DNA of 35,276 bases from Desulfobulbaceae bacterium (GTDB taxonomy: Bacteria > Desulfobacterota > Desulfobulbia > Desulfobulbales > VMSU01): contig JADGBM010000007.1 in NCBI GenBank assembly GCA_015231515.1, forward strand, positions 25,669 to 60,944, given 5' to 3'. Made by a program: the position numbers and the translations under genes. Each line of letters starts with the position of its first letter. Position 1 is the stretch's first letter. Of this stretch, positions 16,677-25,611 are shown one piece after another. The notes below the pieces were generated by a model that was not told the origin of the DNA, searched no databases, and saw only the letters and a list, made by a program, of their open reading frames with translations.

Positions 16677-18470
16677 TTACTGATCAGATTTGAGGACGGC
16701 CAGAAAGGCGGTTTGTGGTATATCCACATTGCCCACGGTTTTCATTCGTTTCTTACCCGCCTTTTGTTTTTCCAGTAGTTTTCTTTTGCGGCTGATATCA
16801 CCGCCGTAACATTTTGCTATAACATCTTTGCGCAGGGCTGAAATTGTTGTACGTGCAATGACGTTTCCACCAATTGCGGCCTGGATGGCAATTTTAAACA
16901 TCTGTCTGGGGATCTCTTCTTTAAGCTTTTCGCAGGCATTCAGGCCTCGTTCACGGGCTCGATCCCGGTGTGTTAACTGAGATAAAGCATCAACTCGTTC
17001 ACCATTGACTAAGATATCGAGTTTGACCAGATCGCTTGGGCGATAGTCGATCAATGAGTAGTCAAAGGAGCCATAGCCCTGAGTCAGGGATTTAAGCTTG
17101 TCGTAGAAATCGTAGATTACCTCGGCCAAGGGTAGTTCACAGGTGAATTCAATTCGACCTGGGGTGGGATAGTGATAATTAGTGTTTTCTCCTCGTCGAT
17201 CCATGCACAAGGTCATGACAACCCCCATGTATCGTTCCGGAATCAAGATACTGGCCTTGATGTACGGCTCTTCTGTCCTTGCTATATGCGCAGGGTCGGG
17301 AAAGTAAGATGGATTGTCGATTTCTACCATGCTGTTATCGTTAAGATGAAAATGGTAACTAACGGTAGGCACGGTCAGAATTAAGGGAATGTCAAATTCG
17401 CGCTCAAGGCGTTCTTGGACGACCTCTAAGTGCAGTAGACCAAGAAAGCCACAGCGAAAGCCAAAACCCAGGGCCGAGGAAGAGTCCTTTTGGAAGGACA
17501 AGGCGGCATCATTGAGTTGAAGCTTATCCATTGCGGTAACTAGATTTTCGTACTCATCGGTTGAGATTGGATAGAGGGAGGAGAAAACCACCTGCTGGAT
17601 CTCCTTGAATCCTGGTAGCGGCTTGTCGCAGGGATTATCTCTGCTGGTGATAGTGTCTCCAGGACGTGTATCGCGGACTGTTTTGACGCCGGCAATAATA
17701 TAGCCAATCTGTCCAGCGGAAAGTTTTTTCTGGCGCGTGCGTTTTAAGTGAAAAAAACCGACTTCTTCAACTTTGTGTTCGGCGCCTGTATACATGAATT
17801 TGACAACATCTCCGGTCTTTACCTCTCCGTGTACGATCCGGCAGGAGATAATTGTCCCTCTGAATGCGTCATAATTAGCGTCGAAAATAAGCGCTTGCAG
17901 TGGGGCAGTTGGATCTCCCACAGGTGGCGGTAAATGATTAACGATGGCTTCAAGAATCTGGTCAACCCCTTGACCTGTTTTTGCAGAACATTTGATGATC
18001 TTTTCAGCATCAAGGCCGAGATCCTCTTCGATCTGAAAGGAAACACTTTCAGGGTCAGAAGCCGGGAGGTCAATCTTGTTAAGAACGGGGATTACTTCAA
18101 GGTTGTTTTCCATGGCCAGATAGAGGTTGGCCAGGGTCTGGGCTTCGACTCCCTGGGACGAGTCAACCAGGAGCAGGGCGCCCTCACAGGAGGATAGTGC
18201 CCGGGAAACTTCATAACTGAAATCAACATGACCAGGTGTGTCAACCAGATTCAGCATGTAGTCCTTACCGTCTTTGGCCTTATACGGCAGACAGATAGTT
18301 TGGCTTTTAATGGTTATGCCGCGCTCGCGCTCAATGTCCATTGTGTCAAGCATCTGGTCCTTGAACTCTCGAGAGGATACCATGCCGCACTCCTGGATCA
18401 TGCGGTCAGCCAAAGTGGATTTGCCGTGGTCGATATGGGCGATTATGCTGAAGTTTCGTATGTTGTTCAT
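16677..18470 (-). CDS. lepA: Elongation factor 4 (back-translocating ribosomal GTPase)
   Basis: 597 residues, the family length. LepA binds the ribosome and back-translocates or remodels stalled complexes under stress. N-terminal GTPase motifs: NFSIIAHIDHGKSTLADR (G1), RERGITIKSQT (switch I), DTPGHVDFSYE (G3), NKIDLPASD (G4), CSAKTGQG (G5). The unique C-terminal domain is present (ISRKRKLLEKQKAGKKRMK). No signal peptide is fused. The ATG lacks a Shine-Dalgarno sequence. Divergent from rpoH across 247 bases. Confidence 0.98.
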   Translation of the reverse strand: MNNIRNFSIIAHIDHGKSTLADRMIQECGMVSSREFKDQMLDTMDIERERGITIKSQTICLPYKAKDGKDYMLNLVDTPGHVDFSYEVSRALSSCEGALLLVDSSQGVEAQTLANLYLAMENNLEVIPVLNKIDLPASDPESVSFQIEEDLGLDAEKIIKCSAKTGQGVDQILEAIVNHLPPPVGDPTAPLQALIFDANYDAFRGTIISCRIVHGEVKTGDVVKFMYTGAEHKVEEVGFFHLKRTRQKKLSAGQIGYIIAGVKTVRDTRPGDTITSRDNPCDKPLPGFKEIQQVVFSSLYPISTDEYENLVTAMDKLQLNDAALSFQKDSSSALGFGFRCGFLGLLHLEVVQERLEREFDIPLILTVPTVSYHFHLNDNSMVEIDNPSYFPDPAHIARTEEPYIKASILIPERYMGVVMTLCMDRRGENTNYHYPTPGRIEFTCELPLAEVIYDFYDKLKSLTQGYGSFDYSLIDYRPSDLVKLDILVNGERVDALSQLTHRDRARERGLNACEKLKEEIPRQMFKIAIQAAIGGNVIARTTISALRKDVIAKCYGGDISRKRKLLEKQKAGKKRMKTVGNVDIPQTAFLAVLKSDQ

Positions 18471-18620
18471 AGTAATTATGCGGTAAGACGCTTTTAATGG
18501 CCGATTTTTAGTTTTTTTTACTGTTAAGGAATGTTTTTTTTACAGTTTATATGGGATTGGTGTAGATATTTTTGTAATCGTGTTTATAATCAGTGCTCTT
18601 AATTCTCATCGATATAAGGC

Positions 18621-18658
18621 ATGATACGCACACTTGTTAGTATGGCAATATGTATCAT
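18621..18658. repeat. Inverted repeat in the lepA-rpoH intergenic region
   Basis: ATGATAC at 18621-18627 and its complement GTATCAT at 18652-18658, 24 bases apart, lie 60-97 bases before rpoH. The spacing would suit a dimeric regulator site or simply a weak transcript hairpin. No confident promoter was found in the rest of 18471-18717. Confidence 0.3.
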
Positions 18659-18717
18659 ACATTGGCAGATAAAAACACTATTTTGTAGTCAGCAGGCTTT
18701 GGGTAACTATTTTAAAT

Positions 18718-19683
18718 ATGGAAGATAAAGAAAACGCATCCGAAAAATACATTGCAAGTGAAAATCTTCACCCGTTAGTAACGTTGTCTGAAGATCCTAA
18801 TCTTCCCGCAATTGCCCAACCGGGTCTCCACCGATATCTCCAGGAGATCAGTCAGTATGAATTGTTGAGTCGTGAAGAAACTGATGAGCTGGCCAAGCGT
18901 TTTCATGAAGAAGGCGATCAGGAGGCGGCTTATGCACTGGTTACTGCAAACTTGCGCCTTGTGGTAAAGGTTGCCATGGATTTTCAGAAATACTGGATGA
19001 CCAATTTTCTTGACCTGATTCAAGAGGGTAATGTCGGCCTAGTTCAGGCGGTGAAGAAATTTGATCCCTATCGCGGGGTTAAGTTCTCTTATTATGCTGC
19101 CTATTGGATCAGAGCGTATATTCTGAAATTTATAATGGACAACTGGCGCCTGGTTAAAATTGGTACGACCCAGGCACAGCGCAAGCTGTTTTTTAGTCTG
19201 AACAAGGAAAAAAAGCTACTGGAATCTCAAGGCTTTAAGGCCGAACCGAAGCTTCTGGCTGAGCGCTTGAATGTTAAAGAGCAAGAAGTTATTGAGATGA
19301 CCCAAAGGATGGATGGCTCCGACCTTTCCCTTGAGAGTCCGCTGCGCGATGACTCAGAGGATCAGCAGAAAGATTTTATCCAGGATATGAGCCCAACCGT
19401 TGAAGACAATGTCGCCAACGAAGAGATTAAGGAGCGCATAGCAATGGTTCTCGGCCAGCTGAAAGGCCGGTTGAATACCAAGGAGCTGACAATTCTGGCC
19501 GAACGTCTGCTCACTGATGAGCAGATGACTTTACAGACGATTGCCGATCAGTTTGGCATCTCCCGTGAGCGTGTGCGGCAGATAGAGGCTAATTTGTTGA
19601 AGAAAATGCGTAAGTATTTTGAGGAAGAAGTCCCTGATATCAGAAGTTTTCTTGATGAGGCTGTTGAACACTGGCGACACTAG
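18718..19683 (+). CDS. rpoH: Heat-shock sigma factor sigma-32
   Basis: 321 residues. Directs RNA polymerase to heat-shock promoters. Region 2 (ANLRLVVKVAMDFQKYWM, DLIQEGNVGLVQAVKKFDP, FSYYAAYWIRAYILKFIMDN), region 3 and region 4 (TLQTIADQFGISRERVRQIE) are complete. The RpoH box QRKLFFSLNK at residues 154-163 separates it from RpoD, RpoS and other group 2/3 sigmas. The acidic N-terminal 40 residues are slightly longer than in E. coli RpoH. No Shine-Dalgarno sequence before the ATG, which may leave translation open to control by mRNA structure. Confidence 0.95.
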   Translation: MEDKENASEKYIASENLHPLVTLSEDPNLPAIAQPGLHRYLQEISQYELLSREETDELAKRFHEEGDQEAAYALVTANLRLVVKVAMDFQKYWMTNFLDLIQEGNVGLVQAVKKFDPYRGVKFSYYAAYWIRAYILKFIMDNWRLVKIGTTQAQRKLFFSLNKEKKLLESQGFKAEPKLLAERLNVKEQEVIEMTQRMDGSDLSLESPLRDDSEDQQKDFIQDMSPTVEDNVANEEIKERIAMVLGQLKGRLNTKELTILAERLLTDEQMTLQTIADQFGISRERVRQIEANLLKKMRKYFEEEVPDIRSFLDEAVEHWRH

Positions 19684-19767
19684 GAGGCTGTCTGAGTCTA
19701 CTCCTGCCATGTGATTACAGATTATCAAAGTGGAAAAAACCTATAACCAACAACTACGAATTTATAT

Positions 19768-20964
19768 ATGAGAGTTCCTTTACTGGATTTAAAAGAGCAG
19801 TTACAGCCCTTGCGAGATGAAATTGTCGCTGGTGTTACAGAAATTATTGATTCCACTGGCTATATTTTAGGGGAAAAGGTCTCACTTTTCGAGAGCGAGA
19901 TAGCCCGTTATTGCCAGACTCGGCATGCTATTGGAGTCTCTAGCGGTACCGATGCCTTGCTGGCTACTTTAATGGGGCTTGGGATTGGCCCTGGTGACCG
20001 TGTATTGACGACACCATATACATTTATTGCCACTGTCGGGTGTATAATTCGACTGGGAGCAGTACCGGTTTTTGCCGATATTGATCCTTTGTCGTTTAAT
20101 ATCAACCCTGATGAGGTTGAACGAATTGTTGAGGAGTCCCATGGCAAGAACCAGATTAAGCTTATTTTGCCGGTACACCTTTATGGTCAATGCGCCCAAA
20201 TGGACAGGATTTTAGCAGTTGCTCAAAAGCATGATATCCCTGTTGTCGAGGATGCTGCCCAGGCGATTGGCGCCACGTTTCCTATGGTGGTAGACGGGAA
20301 AACGGTCTGGATGCGTGCTGGAAGCATGGGCACAGCTGGTTGTTTCTCGTTTTTTCCCAGTAAGAATCTCGGCGGCATTGGTGACGGAGGGATGATTACC
20401 TTACAAGATGATATTCTTGCCGAAAAAATTGAGCGCATCAGAGTGCATGGCGGTAAACCCAAATATCATCATGAGGTTGTCGGGGGTAATTTTCGGCTCG
20501 ACCCCATTCAGGCGGTGGCCCTGAGTGTGAAGCTGCCTCATCTGCCTCGCTGGCATGAAGGGCGCCGACAAAACGCGCGGCTTTATCGTACTCTTTTTTC
20601 CCAGGCGGGTCTGGGTATTGCCGACACTGTGGTTTTACCGAATGAAATATATGCGCAGCAGGCTGCAGGCGAACAGTCTCCACCTGATCACCACATTTAT
20701 AATCAGTTTGTTATTCGAGTTAGAAAAAGAGATCAACTGCTGAATTTTCTTCTAGAAAATCAGATTGGTGTTGAGATCTATTATCCCATTCCGATGCATC
20801 AACAGGGCTGTGTGAAGGGTCTGGGGTTGCCATTTCCGGAGTTTCCTGAAGCGGAAAAAGCGTCGGTAGAAACCCTGGCTTTACCTATATACCCGGAGTT
20901 AACTGCTGAGATGCAACAGTTTGTTGTCGATAAAATCGTTGAATTTTACAAGAAAGTTGTGTGA
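19768..20964 (+). CDS. DegT/DnrJ/EryC1-type sugar aminotransferase
   Basis: 398 residues. PLP enzymes of this family aminate keto-sugars bound to UDP or dTDP for O-antigens, capsules and glycans. Visible: VPLLDLKEQL, GVSSGTDALLATLMGLGIGPGDRVLTTPYTF, VEDAAQAIGA, and the PLP lysine in FFPSKNLGGIGDGG (Lys199), then GGNFRLDPIQAVAL. The full family length is present. Its stop overlaps the GTG start of the next gene (GTGA), so sugar amination and the large TPR/beta-barrel protein are translationally linked. Sugar substrate cannot be told from sequence. Confidence 0.95.
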   Translation: MRVPLLDLKEQLQPLRDEIVAGVTEIIDSTGYILGEKVSLFESEIARYCQTRHAIGVSSGTDALLATLMGLGIGPGDRVLTTPYTFIATVGCIIRLGAVPVFADIDPLSFNINPDEVERIVEESHGKNQIKLILPVHLYGQCAQMDRILAVAQKHDIPVVEDAAQAIGATFPMVVDGKTVWMRAGSMGTAGCFSFFPSKNLGGIGDGGMITLQDDILAEKIERIRVHGGKPKYHHEVVGGNFRLDPIQAVALSVKLPHLPRWHEGRRQNARLYRTLFSQAGLGIADTVVLPNEIYAQQAAGEQSPPDHHIYNQFVIRVRKRDQLLNFLLENQIGVEIYYPIPMHQQGCVKGLGLPFPEFPEAEKASVETLALPIYPELTAEMQQFVVDKIVEFYKKVV

Positions 20965-23900
20965 AGGCATCTGGTCGGTTTAAATTAGATCAATCGGTGA
21001 ACAGCGCTGCTGAAAACAGGTCAATATTTTTATCGGTTTTCGCCCTTGTCCTGACACTATTCCTCTGCCCTTTTTCCTCTTCCGCCCAGGAAATCCCTGA
21101 TGATCTGTCGTTTTTATACGGCTACGGCTTTGATCAGATGCCTGAATTGGCAACCTTGACTCGAAAATCCTCCCTTGTTCTGCTCACAGATGGTTTGCTG
21201 CCCGCTTGGAAAGTCGATGGGGATAGCGCTCGAGAGCACCTCCAGCAAGGCAATCTTGCCGACGCTGAAACACTGTATGGGAAAGTACTTGAGGCCAAGG
21301 ATGTTATGGAGGTTCGCTGGGAGCTTGCTAATGTTCTGGCTGCGACCAACCGTAACCAAGAGGCACTTGAACGTGTATCTGTTCTTGTTGAGGAGGATAC
21401 GACGCGCCAGGATTTTCTTGCTGCCTTGGCAGCGTTGCAGCTTCGAGTTGGAAAACTTGATCGTGCCGCTCAATCATATGGGTTGTTAGCAGAAGTTGAT
21501 CCTGACAGTAGTTTTGCTAACGCCGGAACTGTTTTCTGCTTGTTGAGTCAGAAGCAGTCCGCTAAGGCCTATCCCTTCATAAAACGTCTATCCGACAAGC
21601 ATCCTGATGATTTTTCACTTCAACAACTTTATGCCCAGCAGGCTTTTCTGCTCGGTTACACGGATCTTGCGGAGAAAAAGCTAAGCCAACTGGTGAAAAA
21701 ACCAAAGGCCAATGGTCTGACATTTTCTTTAGCGGCGCGGGTTGCTGAGAGGCTTGATAGAAAAACGCAGGCTGCCGGCTACTGGAATCAGCTCCTGAGT
21801 TTTGATGCTGAGAATATCGAGGCGCTCCAATGGTTGGCGACTTTTTATGAGAAAAATGGCGAGGTCGAAAAAGCACTACCGCATTTTCTGCTTTTGCACA
21901 AAATTGAGCCGGATAATGAGCAGGTTGTGCGCAAAATTGGCCAGTGTTACGTTGGCATGATGGAGTTTGCCAAGGCCCTGGTTTATTTTGAAGAGTACCT
22001 GGCCCGAAAACCTGAGGATAAAGAAGTTTCCCGCTTTGTTGTTAATATTCATGCTGCGCTTGGCAATAAGGATGAGACCCTTGCAGCGCTGGAGCATTAT
22101 TTTGAAATTGAGAGCTCACCGGATCAGGCAAATTTAAAAAAAGCAGCTCAGCTTTATGATGAGCATGGACTTGCCCAGGAGGCAATTGGCATTTATCGCC
22201 GTCTTCTCAGATTGTCGCCAAATGATCCGAAAATTCTTACGGCCCTTGCCAGTAATTTTCTTGAACTTGGCAAGGATGAAGATGCCTTGAAGATATGGAG
22301 AGAACTTGCCCGGATCGCTCCTGGAGTGGTTGAGGTGTACAAACCAATTGCCGCTTTACTCGAAAAACTTGGACGTGATGATGAACTTCTTGATGTTCTT
22401 GAGGTTATCGCTGAGCTCGATCCAGGCGATATCCCGGTTCATTTGCGCTTGGCGGAAATGTATCTTGGCAGAGGTGCTTTTGAGAGGTGCGGATCTGTCT
22501 TAGGAAAATTGACCGAATCCAAACTGAATGTGCCGATCGAGTTTTATCGTTTGCGTGGTCGTTTTATGGAGCATACAACTCAGTTTGAAAATGCACTTGC
22601 TGATTTTAAGACTGTGTTGGCTGGTTTTCCGGAGGATCTGACGGTACGAATTGCTGCACTTAATGCGGCGGGTATGCTCGGGGATCTTGGCGAAACAGAG
22701 AAGCAGTACACGATGCTTTTTGAGTCTGCTGGGGGGGAGTTAACTGATGAGCAGCTGCTCAAGTCTGCCCAGGCATTTATGCAGGCGGGATCCTTTGAAC
22801 AGGCGCGTGGACTTTTTCAAAAACTGGTCAGTCTGGAGGGTGCCGGCCAAGAATACAGACTCAAAAAGCTGGGTTACCTTGGACTGGCGCGATGTTTCCG
22901 CCAGGAGAATCTCTTTTATGAGGCCGAATCTGTTTTGCGCCAGGGTCTGAGTGAAACTCGTGACTTTGATCTCTTTGTCCCACACCTTGTCGAGCTTAAT
23001 CTCGAAAATGGCCACTTAGATGCTGCTGAAGCATGGTTGTCGGCAGTGGCGGATTCTATAGAATTTTCTGTCTGGCAAAGACAGTTTTTGGCAGCCCGAC
23101 TGCTATTGGCGAAGGGTGAAAGGCGAAAGGCAAAAATGCAGCTGCTTTCCCTCCTTGCAACCATAGATAATGAACGATCTTTTCCTGCGGAATCAGGAGG
23201 CGATACCTCTTCAGAACTATTAGGGCGCCTGGAGGCAATTCTTCCCCAATTAATGGAAGTAGGCTCAGCGCTTTCAGTTCGTGAGCTTTGTGAGCAGATT
23301 CTTGAACTATCCCCCGCCTCACCCGAGGCTATTGCGGGTTTGCAATTGACTGGTGGTCTTGATCCTGAAACAGAAAAGAGACTGGGCCTGTTTCATACCC
23401 AGGCCGCGCGTTTAATTGAATTATCCTTGATTTATGAAAAACTTGGTCGCTTCGAGCTAATGGGTGCAGCGGCCGAGAAGGCAGTTGCCCGCTGGCCAGG
23501 CTCTTTGAAGGCTATGCTCTTGGTTGCCAGGTCCTTAAGGCTTTCCGGCCAGGTTGAGCTGGCCGAAGAAAAGTTCAGGCTTTTGGCTCAGGATTTCCCT
23601 GATCATTCATTGATTCAGGCTGAGCTTGCCGCTATTTTGTTGTATCGAGGTAGTTTCGATGAAGTTATCGAGCGTGTTAAGACATTTCCTGGGCAGGCGC
23701 ATCGGTATACTCTCACTCTTTTGCAGGCTAGAGCTTTGTGGGCCAAAAACCAAAAGAAGGACTCTCTTCAGCGCTATGAGGCTGTAGTTGCAGGTGAAGA
23801 CCAACCGTTCCAGAGGTTTTACGGCCTCAGAGAGCAGTTTAATGTGCCTCTGCCGGAGATAGATAAACAACCGTCTTTTCTGGAAAAACTGTTCCGTTCT

Positions 23901-25199
23901 GCCGTTAAAAATCCCGAGGAGTCTCTTCTGGATTTTGTTATGACGCCTTCCTATCTTGTCAGTTCATTAAAGACGGCAGAAACTGGTTTTAATTATGAAC
24001 TTTCAGAGCTTTACGTTCAGTATTGCTGGCAGCAGCAGTTTTCACGGGAGCTGATTGTACGCAATGCTATCCGTAAAGAGGAGTATTTTTATGCCCAAAA
24101 GGTTTATGAGGATTTAATTCAGCTGTATCCCAACGATATGGTTCTTTTGTATGAACTTGCCGGGGTATATAAGCGTCTTGGTGAGTTCGGCCGTGAGGCA
24201 ATCGTCTATGAAAAGCTTACGGGGCATGGAACATTTATTGCCGGGCTTGATGAATCCATTTCTTTAAACAGGCTTAAGCAGCGCCCGCAACTTGCCTTCA
24301 CCACAGCACATTCTCGGGAACAGGGTCGTGATGGCTATAAAAATATCGCCAAAGATTGGCAGCAGTTACGTGTCTGGTATTCTCCGCAAACGAGACGAGA
24401 GACGACGCTTGATCTTTCACGAATAAATTATCGATCTGAATCGTGGGATGATGTGGTTCGTGCCAATCGACTCGCCCTCAATTATAAAGCGACTCTTTTT
24501 TCAGGGTTGACTCTTGGACTTTTAACTGGTGTTGAAAGGCAGGATTCAGGTGATACTGACACCTTTATGTTTGGCATTGAAGGCGTTGGCAGTATTGGAG
24601 ATGCCTTTGTCGGTTCTTTGTCGCTTAAGAGGGATATTGTGGCCGATACGACAGCAAGCGTACGCCGGGAAATTGTCCGTCAAGAGTTGTTGGCGGGAGT
24701 TGTGTTTGAGCCGTTTTATCGCCTTGATCTAGGTGGGGAGTATTCACTGGCTGATTTTTCTGATAATAACTGGACGACAGGTTACGGTTTATGGGCATCA
24801 TATCTTCTGCTTTCACAGCCGACCTATCTCCAGTTTATTTATAAATATGATTTCAAAGAGTCCAATGAAGGTGCGAGTCAGGGTGGCACTGTGACCAGCG
24901 ATGGTTTCTCAAAAGATGATCACCCTTATTGGTCACCCAAAAATTATTGGTCAAATCAGTTTGGGGTATTGTACAAACACGAATTTGGCAATGACTCAAT
25001 TATCCGTAAAGTGACAAAACATTATACCGTAGAATATTATCTAGGTCATGATTCTGCCGGGAATGGATTTCAAGGTGCAAAAGGCGGTTTTTTTGTCGAA
25101 ATTACGCCTGAATTGCTGTTGAGTGCGGAGGGCGAACTGGTTTCATCTCCAGTTTATCGAAAGAAACTGTACTCTCTTACCGCTAGTTATAGCTGGTAA
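20961..25199 (+). CDS. Giant TPR protein with C-terminal outer-membrane beta-barrel
   Basis: 1412 residues from a GTG that overlaps the DegT stop. A signal peptide (hydrophobic IFLSVFALVLTLFLCPFSS, likely cut near SSAQ) leads into about a thousand residues of TPR repeats (for example LADAETLYGKVLEAKDVMEV, EKALPHFLLLHKIEPDNEQV, GEFGREAIVYEKL). The final 250 or so residues switch to alternating, aromatic-rich beta strands (LALNYKATLFSGLTLGLLTG, YLQFIYKYDF) and end in SYSW, the terminal aromatic expected for BAM-inserted barrels. The plan matches exopolysaccharide export porins with periplasmic TPR scaffolds (PgaA, BcsC, PelB). I infer export of an amino-sugar polymer; no synthase is in the window. 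Confidence 0.85.
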   Translation: MKASGRFKLDQSVNSAAENRSIFLSVFALVLTLFLCPFSSSAQEIPDDLSFLYGYGFDQMPELATLTRKSSLVLLTDGLLPAWKVDGDSAREHLQQGNLADAETLYGKVLEAKDVMEVRWELANVLAATNRNQEALERVSVLVEEDTTRQDFLAALAALQLRVGKLDRAAQSYGLLAEVDPDSSFANAGTVFCLLSQKQSAKAYPFIKRLSDKHPDDFSLQQLYAQQAFLLGYTDLAEKKLSQLVKKPKANGLTFSLAARVAERLDRKTQAAGYWNQLLSFDAENIEALQWLATFYEKNGEVEKALPHFLLLHKIEPDNEQVVRKIGQCYVGMMEFAKALVYFEEYLARKPEDKEVSRFVVNIHAALGNKDETLAALEHYFEIESSPDQANLKKAAQLYDEHGLAQEAIGIYRRLLRLSPNDPKILTALASNFLELGKDEDALKIWRELARIAPGVVEVYKPIAALLEKLGRDDELLDVLEVIAELDPGDIPVHLRLAEMYLGRGAFERCGSVLGKLTESKLNVPIEFYRLRGRFMEHTTQFENALADFKTVLAGFPEDLTVRIAALNAAGMLGDLGETEKQYTMLFESAGGELTDEQLLKSAQAFMQAGSFEQARGLFQKLVSLEGAGQEYRLKKLGYLGLARCFRQENLFYEAESVLRQGLSETRDFDLFVPHLVELNLENGHLDAAEAWLSAVADSIEFSVWQRQFLAARLLLAKGERRKAKMQLLSLLATIDNERSFPAESGGDTSSELLGRLEAILPQLMEVGSALSVRELCEQILELSPASPEAIAGLQLTGGLDPETEKRLGLFHTQAARLIELSLIYEKLGRFELMGAAAEKAVARWPGSLKAMLLVARSLRLSGQVELAEEKFRLLAQDFPDHSLIQAELAAILLYRGSFDEVIERVKTFPGQAHRYTLTLLQARALWAKNQKKDSLQRYEAVVAGEDQPFQRFYGLREQFNVPLPEIDKQPSFLEKLFRSAVKNPEESLLDFVMTPSYLVSSLKTAETGFNYELSELYVQYCWQQQFSRELIVRNAIRKEEYFYAQKVYEDLIQLYPNDMVLLYELAGVYKRLGEFGREAIVYEKLTGHGTFIAGLDESISLNRLKQRPQLAFTTAHSREQGRDGYKNIAKDWQQLRVWYSPQTRRETTLDLSRINYRSESWDDVVRANRLALNYKATLFSGLTLGLLTGVERQDSGDTDTFMFGIEGVGSIGDAFVGSLSLKRDIVADTTASVRREIVRQELLAGVVFEPFYRLDLGGEYSLADFSDNNWTTGYGLWASYLLLSQPTYLQFIYKYDFKESNEGASQGGTVTSDGFSKDDHPYWSPKNYWSNQFGVLYKHEFGNDSIIRKVTKHYTVEYYLGHDSAGNGFQGAKGGFFVEITPELLLSAEGELVSSPVYRKKLYSLTASYSW

Positions 25200-25368
25200 A
25201 GTGAACAATTGATGGTTTTTTTAGAATGCACGTATCTGCCAAGAGATTGCTCTGTGCAGCATTGCATGTTACGCCTTAATTTGTTACTAATAGATGAGTT
25301 TAACGACTTGAGTGAATAGGGGTTCAACCTTTTCTGAGCAAAACTGACCCAATGAGTAGGAGTGAACA

Positions 25369-25533
25369 GTGGATGGCTGGCAGGAAGTTTTGAAAATAGT
25401 GGCAATCTTTGTTGTGATACTCTTTGTCGGTGGCTGGGTGGTCCCTAAACTTGGGATGACCTACTCCTGACGAGATGGTAACTGCAGGCCGGATCGGTCT
25501 GTTAAAAAAGTAAAAGATAAATTGACCAAATAA
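25369..25533 (+). CDS. Candidate 54-residue membrane selenoprotein (in-frame TGA as Sec)
   Basis: GTG at 25369 has AGGAG six bases upstream. Translation gives a single membrane helix (about residues 8-27, LKIVAIFVVILFVGGW) then VVPKLGMTYS and a TGA at 25468-25470. Ignoring the TGA, the frame continues RDGNCRPDRSVKKVKDKLTK to a TAA at 25533, giving U34-x4-C39 and a basic tail. A hairpin placed like a bacterial SECIS follows the TGA (separate entry). If the TGA is a stop, the product is a 33-residue membrane peptide. I infer a membrane-anchored thiol/selenol redox protein facing either side; no named family recognised. Confidence 0.5.
25485..25501 (+). promoter_or_regulatory. SECIS-like hairpin downstream of in-frame TGA
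   Basis: CAGGCC at 25485-25490 pairs with GGTCTG at 25496-25501 (five Watson-Crick pairs and one G-U), enclosing the 5-base apical loop GGATC. Twenty bases separate the TGA from the loop. Known bacterial SECIS elements place a G in the first two loop positions about 16-37 bases after the UGA, which this meets. A G-U pair and a TAA/TTA pairing below a bulge could lengthen the stem. Confidence 0.45.
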
Positions 25534-25549
25534 CGTAACCGGTTATCAT
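25522..25549 (+). promoter_or_regulatory. Probable greA promoter
   Basis: TTGACC at 25522-25527 and TATCAT at 25544-25549 with a 16-base spacer, overlapping the end of the preceding small ORF. Predicted start is near 25556, which would place the hairpin at 25568-25594 inside the greA leader. Confidence 0.5.
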
Positions 25550-25567
25550 AATAAAATTATATTTGTT

Positions 25568-25594
25568 AACCCTGCATATTATGGCAGGGTTTTT
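25568..25594 (+). terminator. Intrinsic terminator or attenuator immediately upstream of greA
   Basis: AACCCTGC at 25568-25575 pairs perfectly with GCAGGGTT at 25584-25591, followed by a run of Ts ending at 25594. The greA ribosome binding site begins only seven bases later. It can end the upstream transcript and, if greA starts at the promoter near 25550, would lie in its leader as an attenuator. Confidence 0.8.
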
Positions 25595-25611
25595 CCTTTT
25601 GGAGGGTAGTG

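Noticed and set aside
18634-18646. TGTTAGTATGG shared with 32509-32519
   Set aside because: An 11-base match in A/T-rich DNA is expected by chance in a 35-kb window and the contexts differ.
25212-25319. 35-codon ORF upstream of the candidate selenoprotein
   Set aside because: No ribosome binding site, no motif; 25200-25368 otherwise shows no gene or confident promoter.
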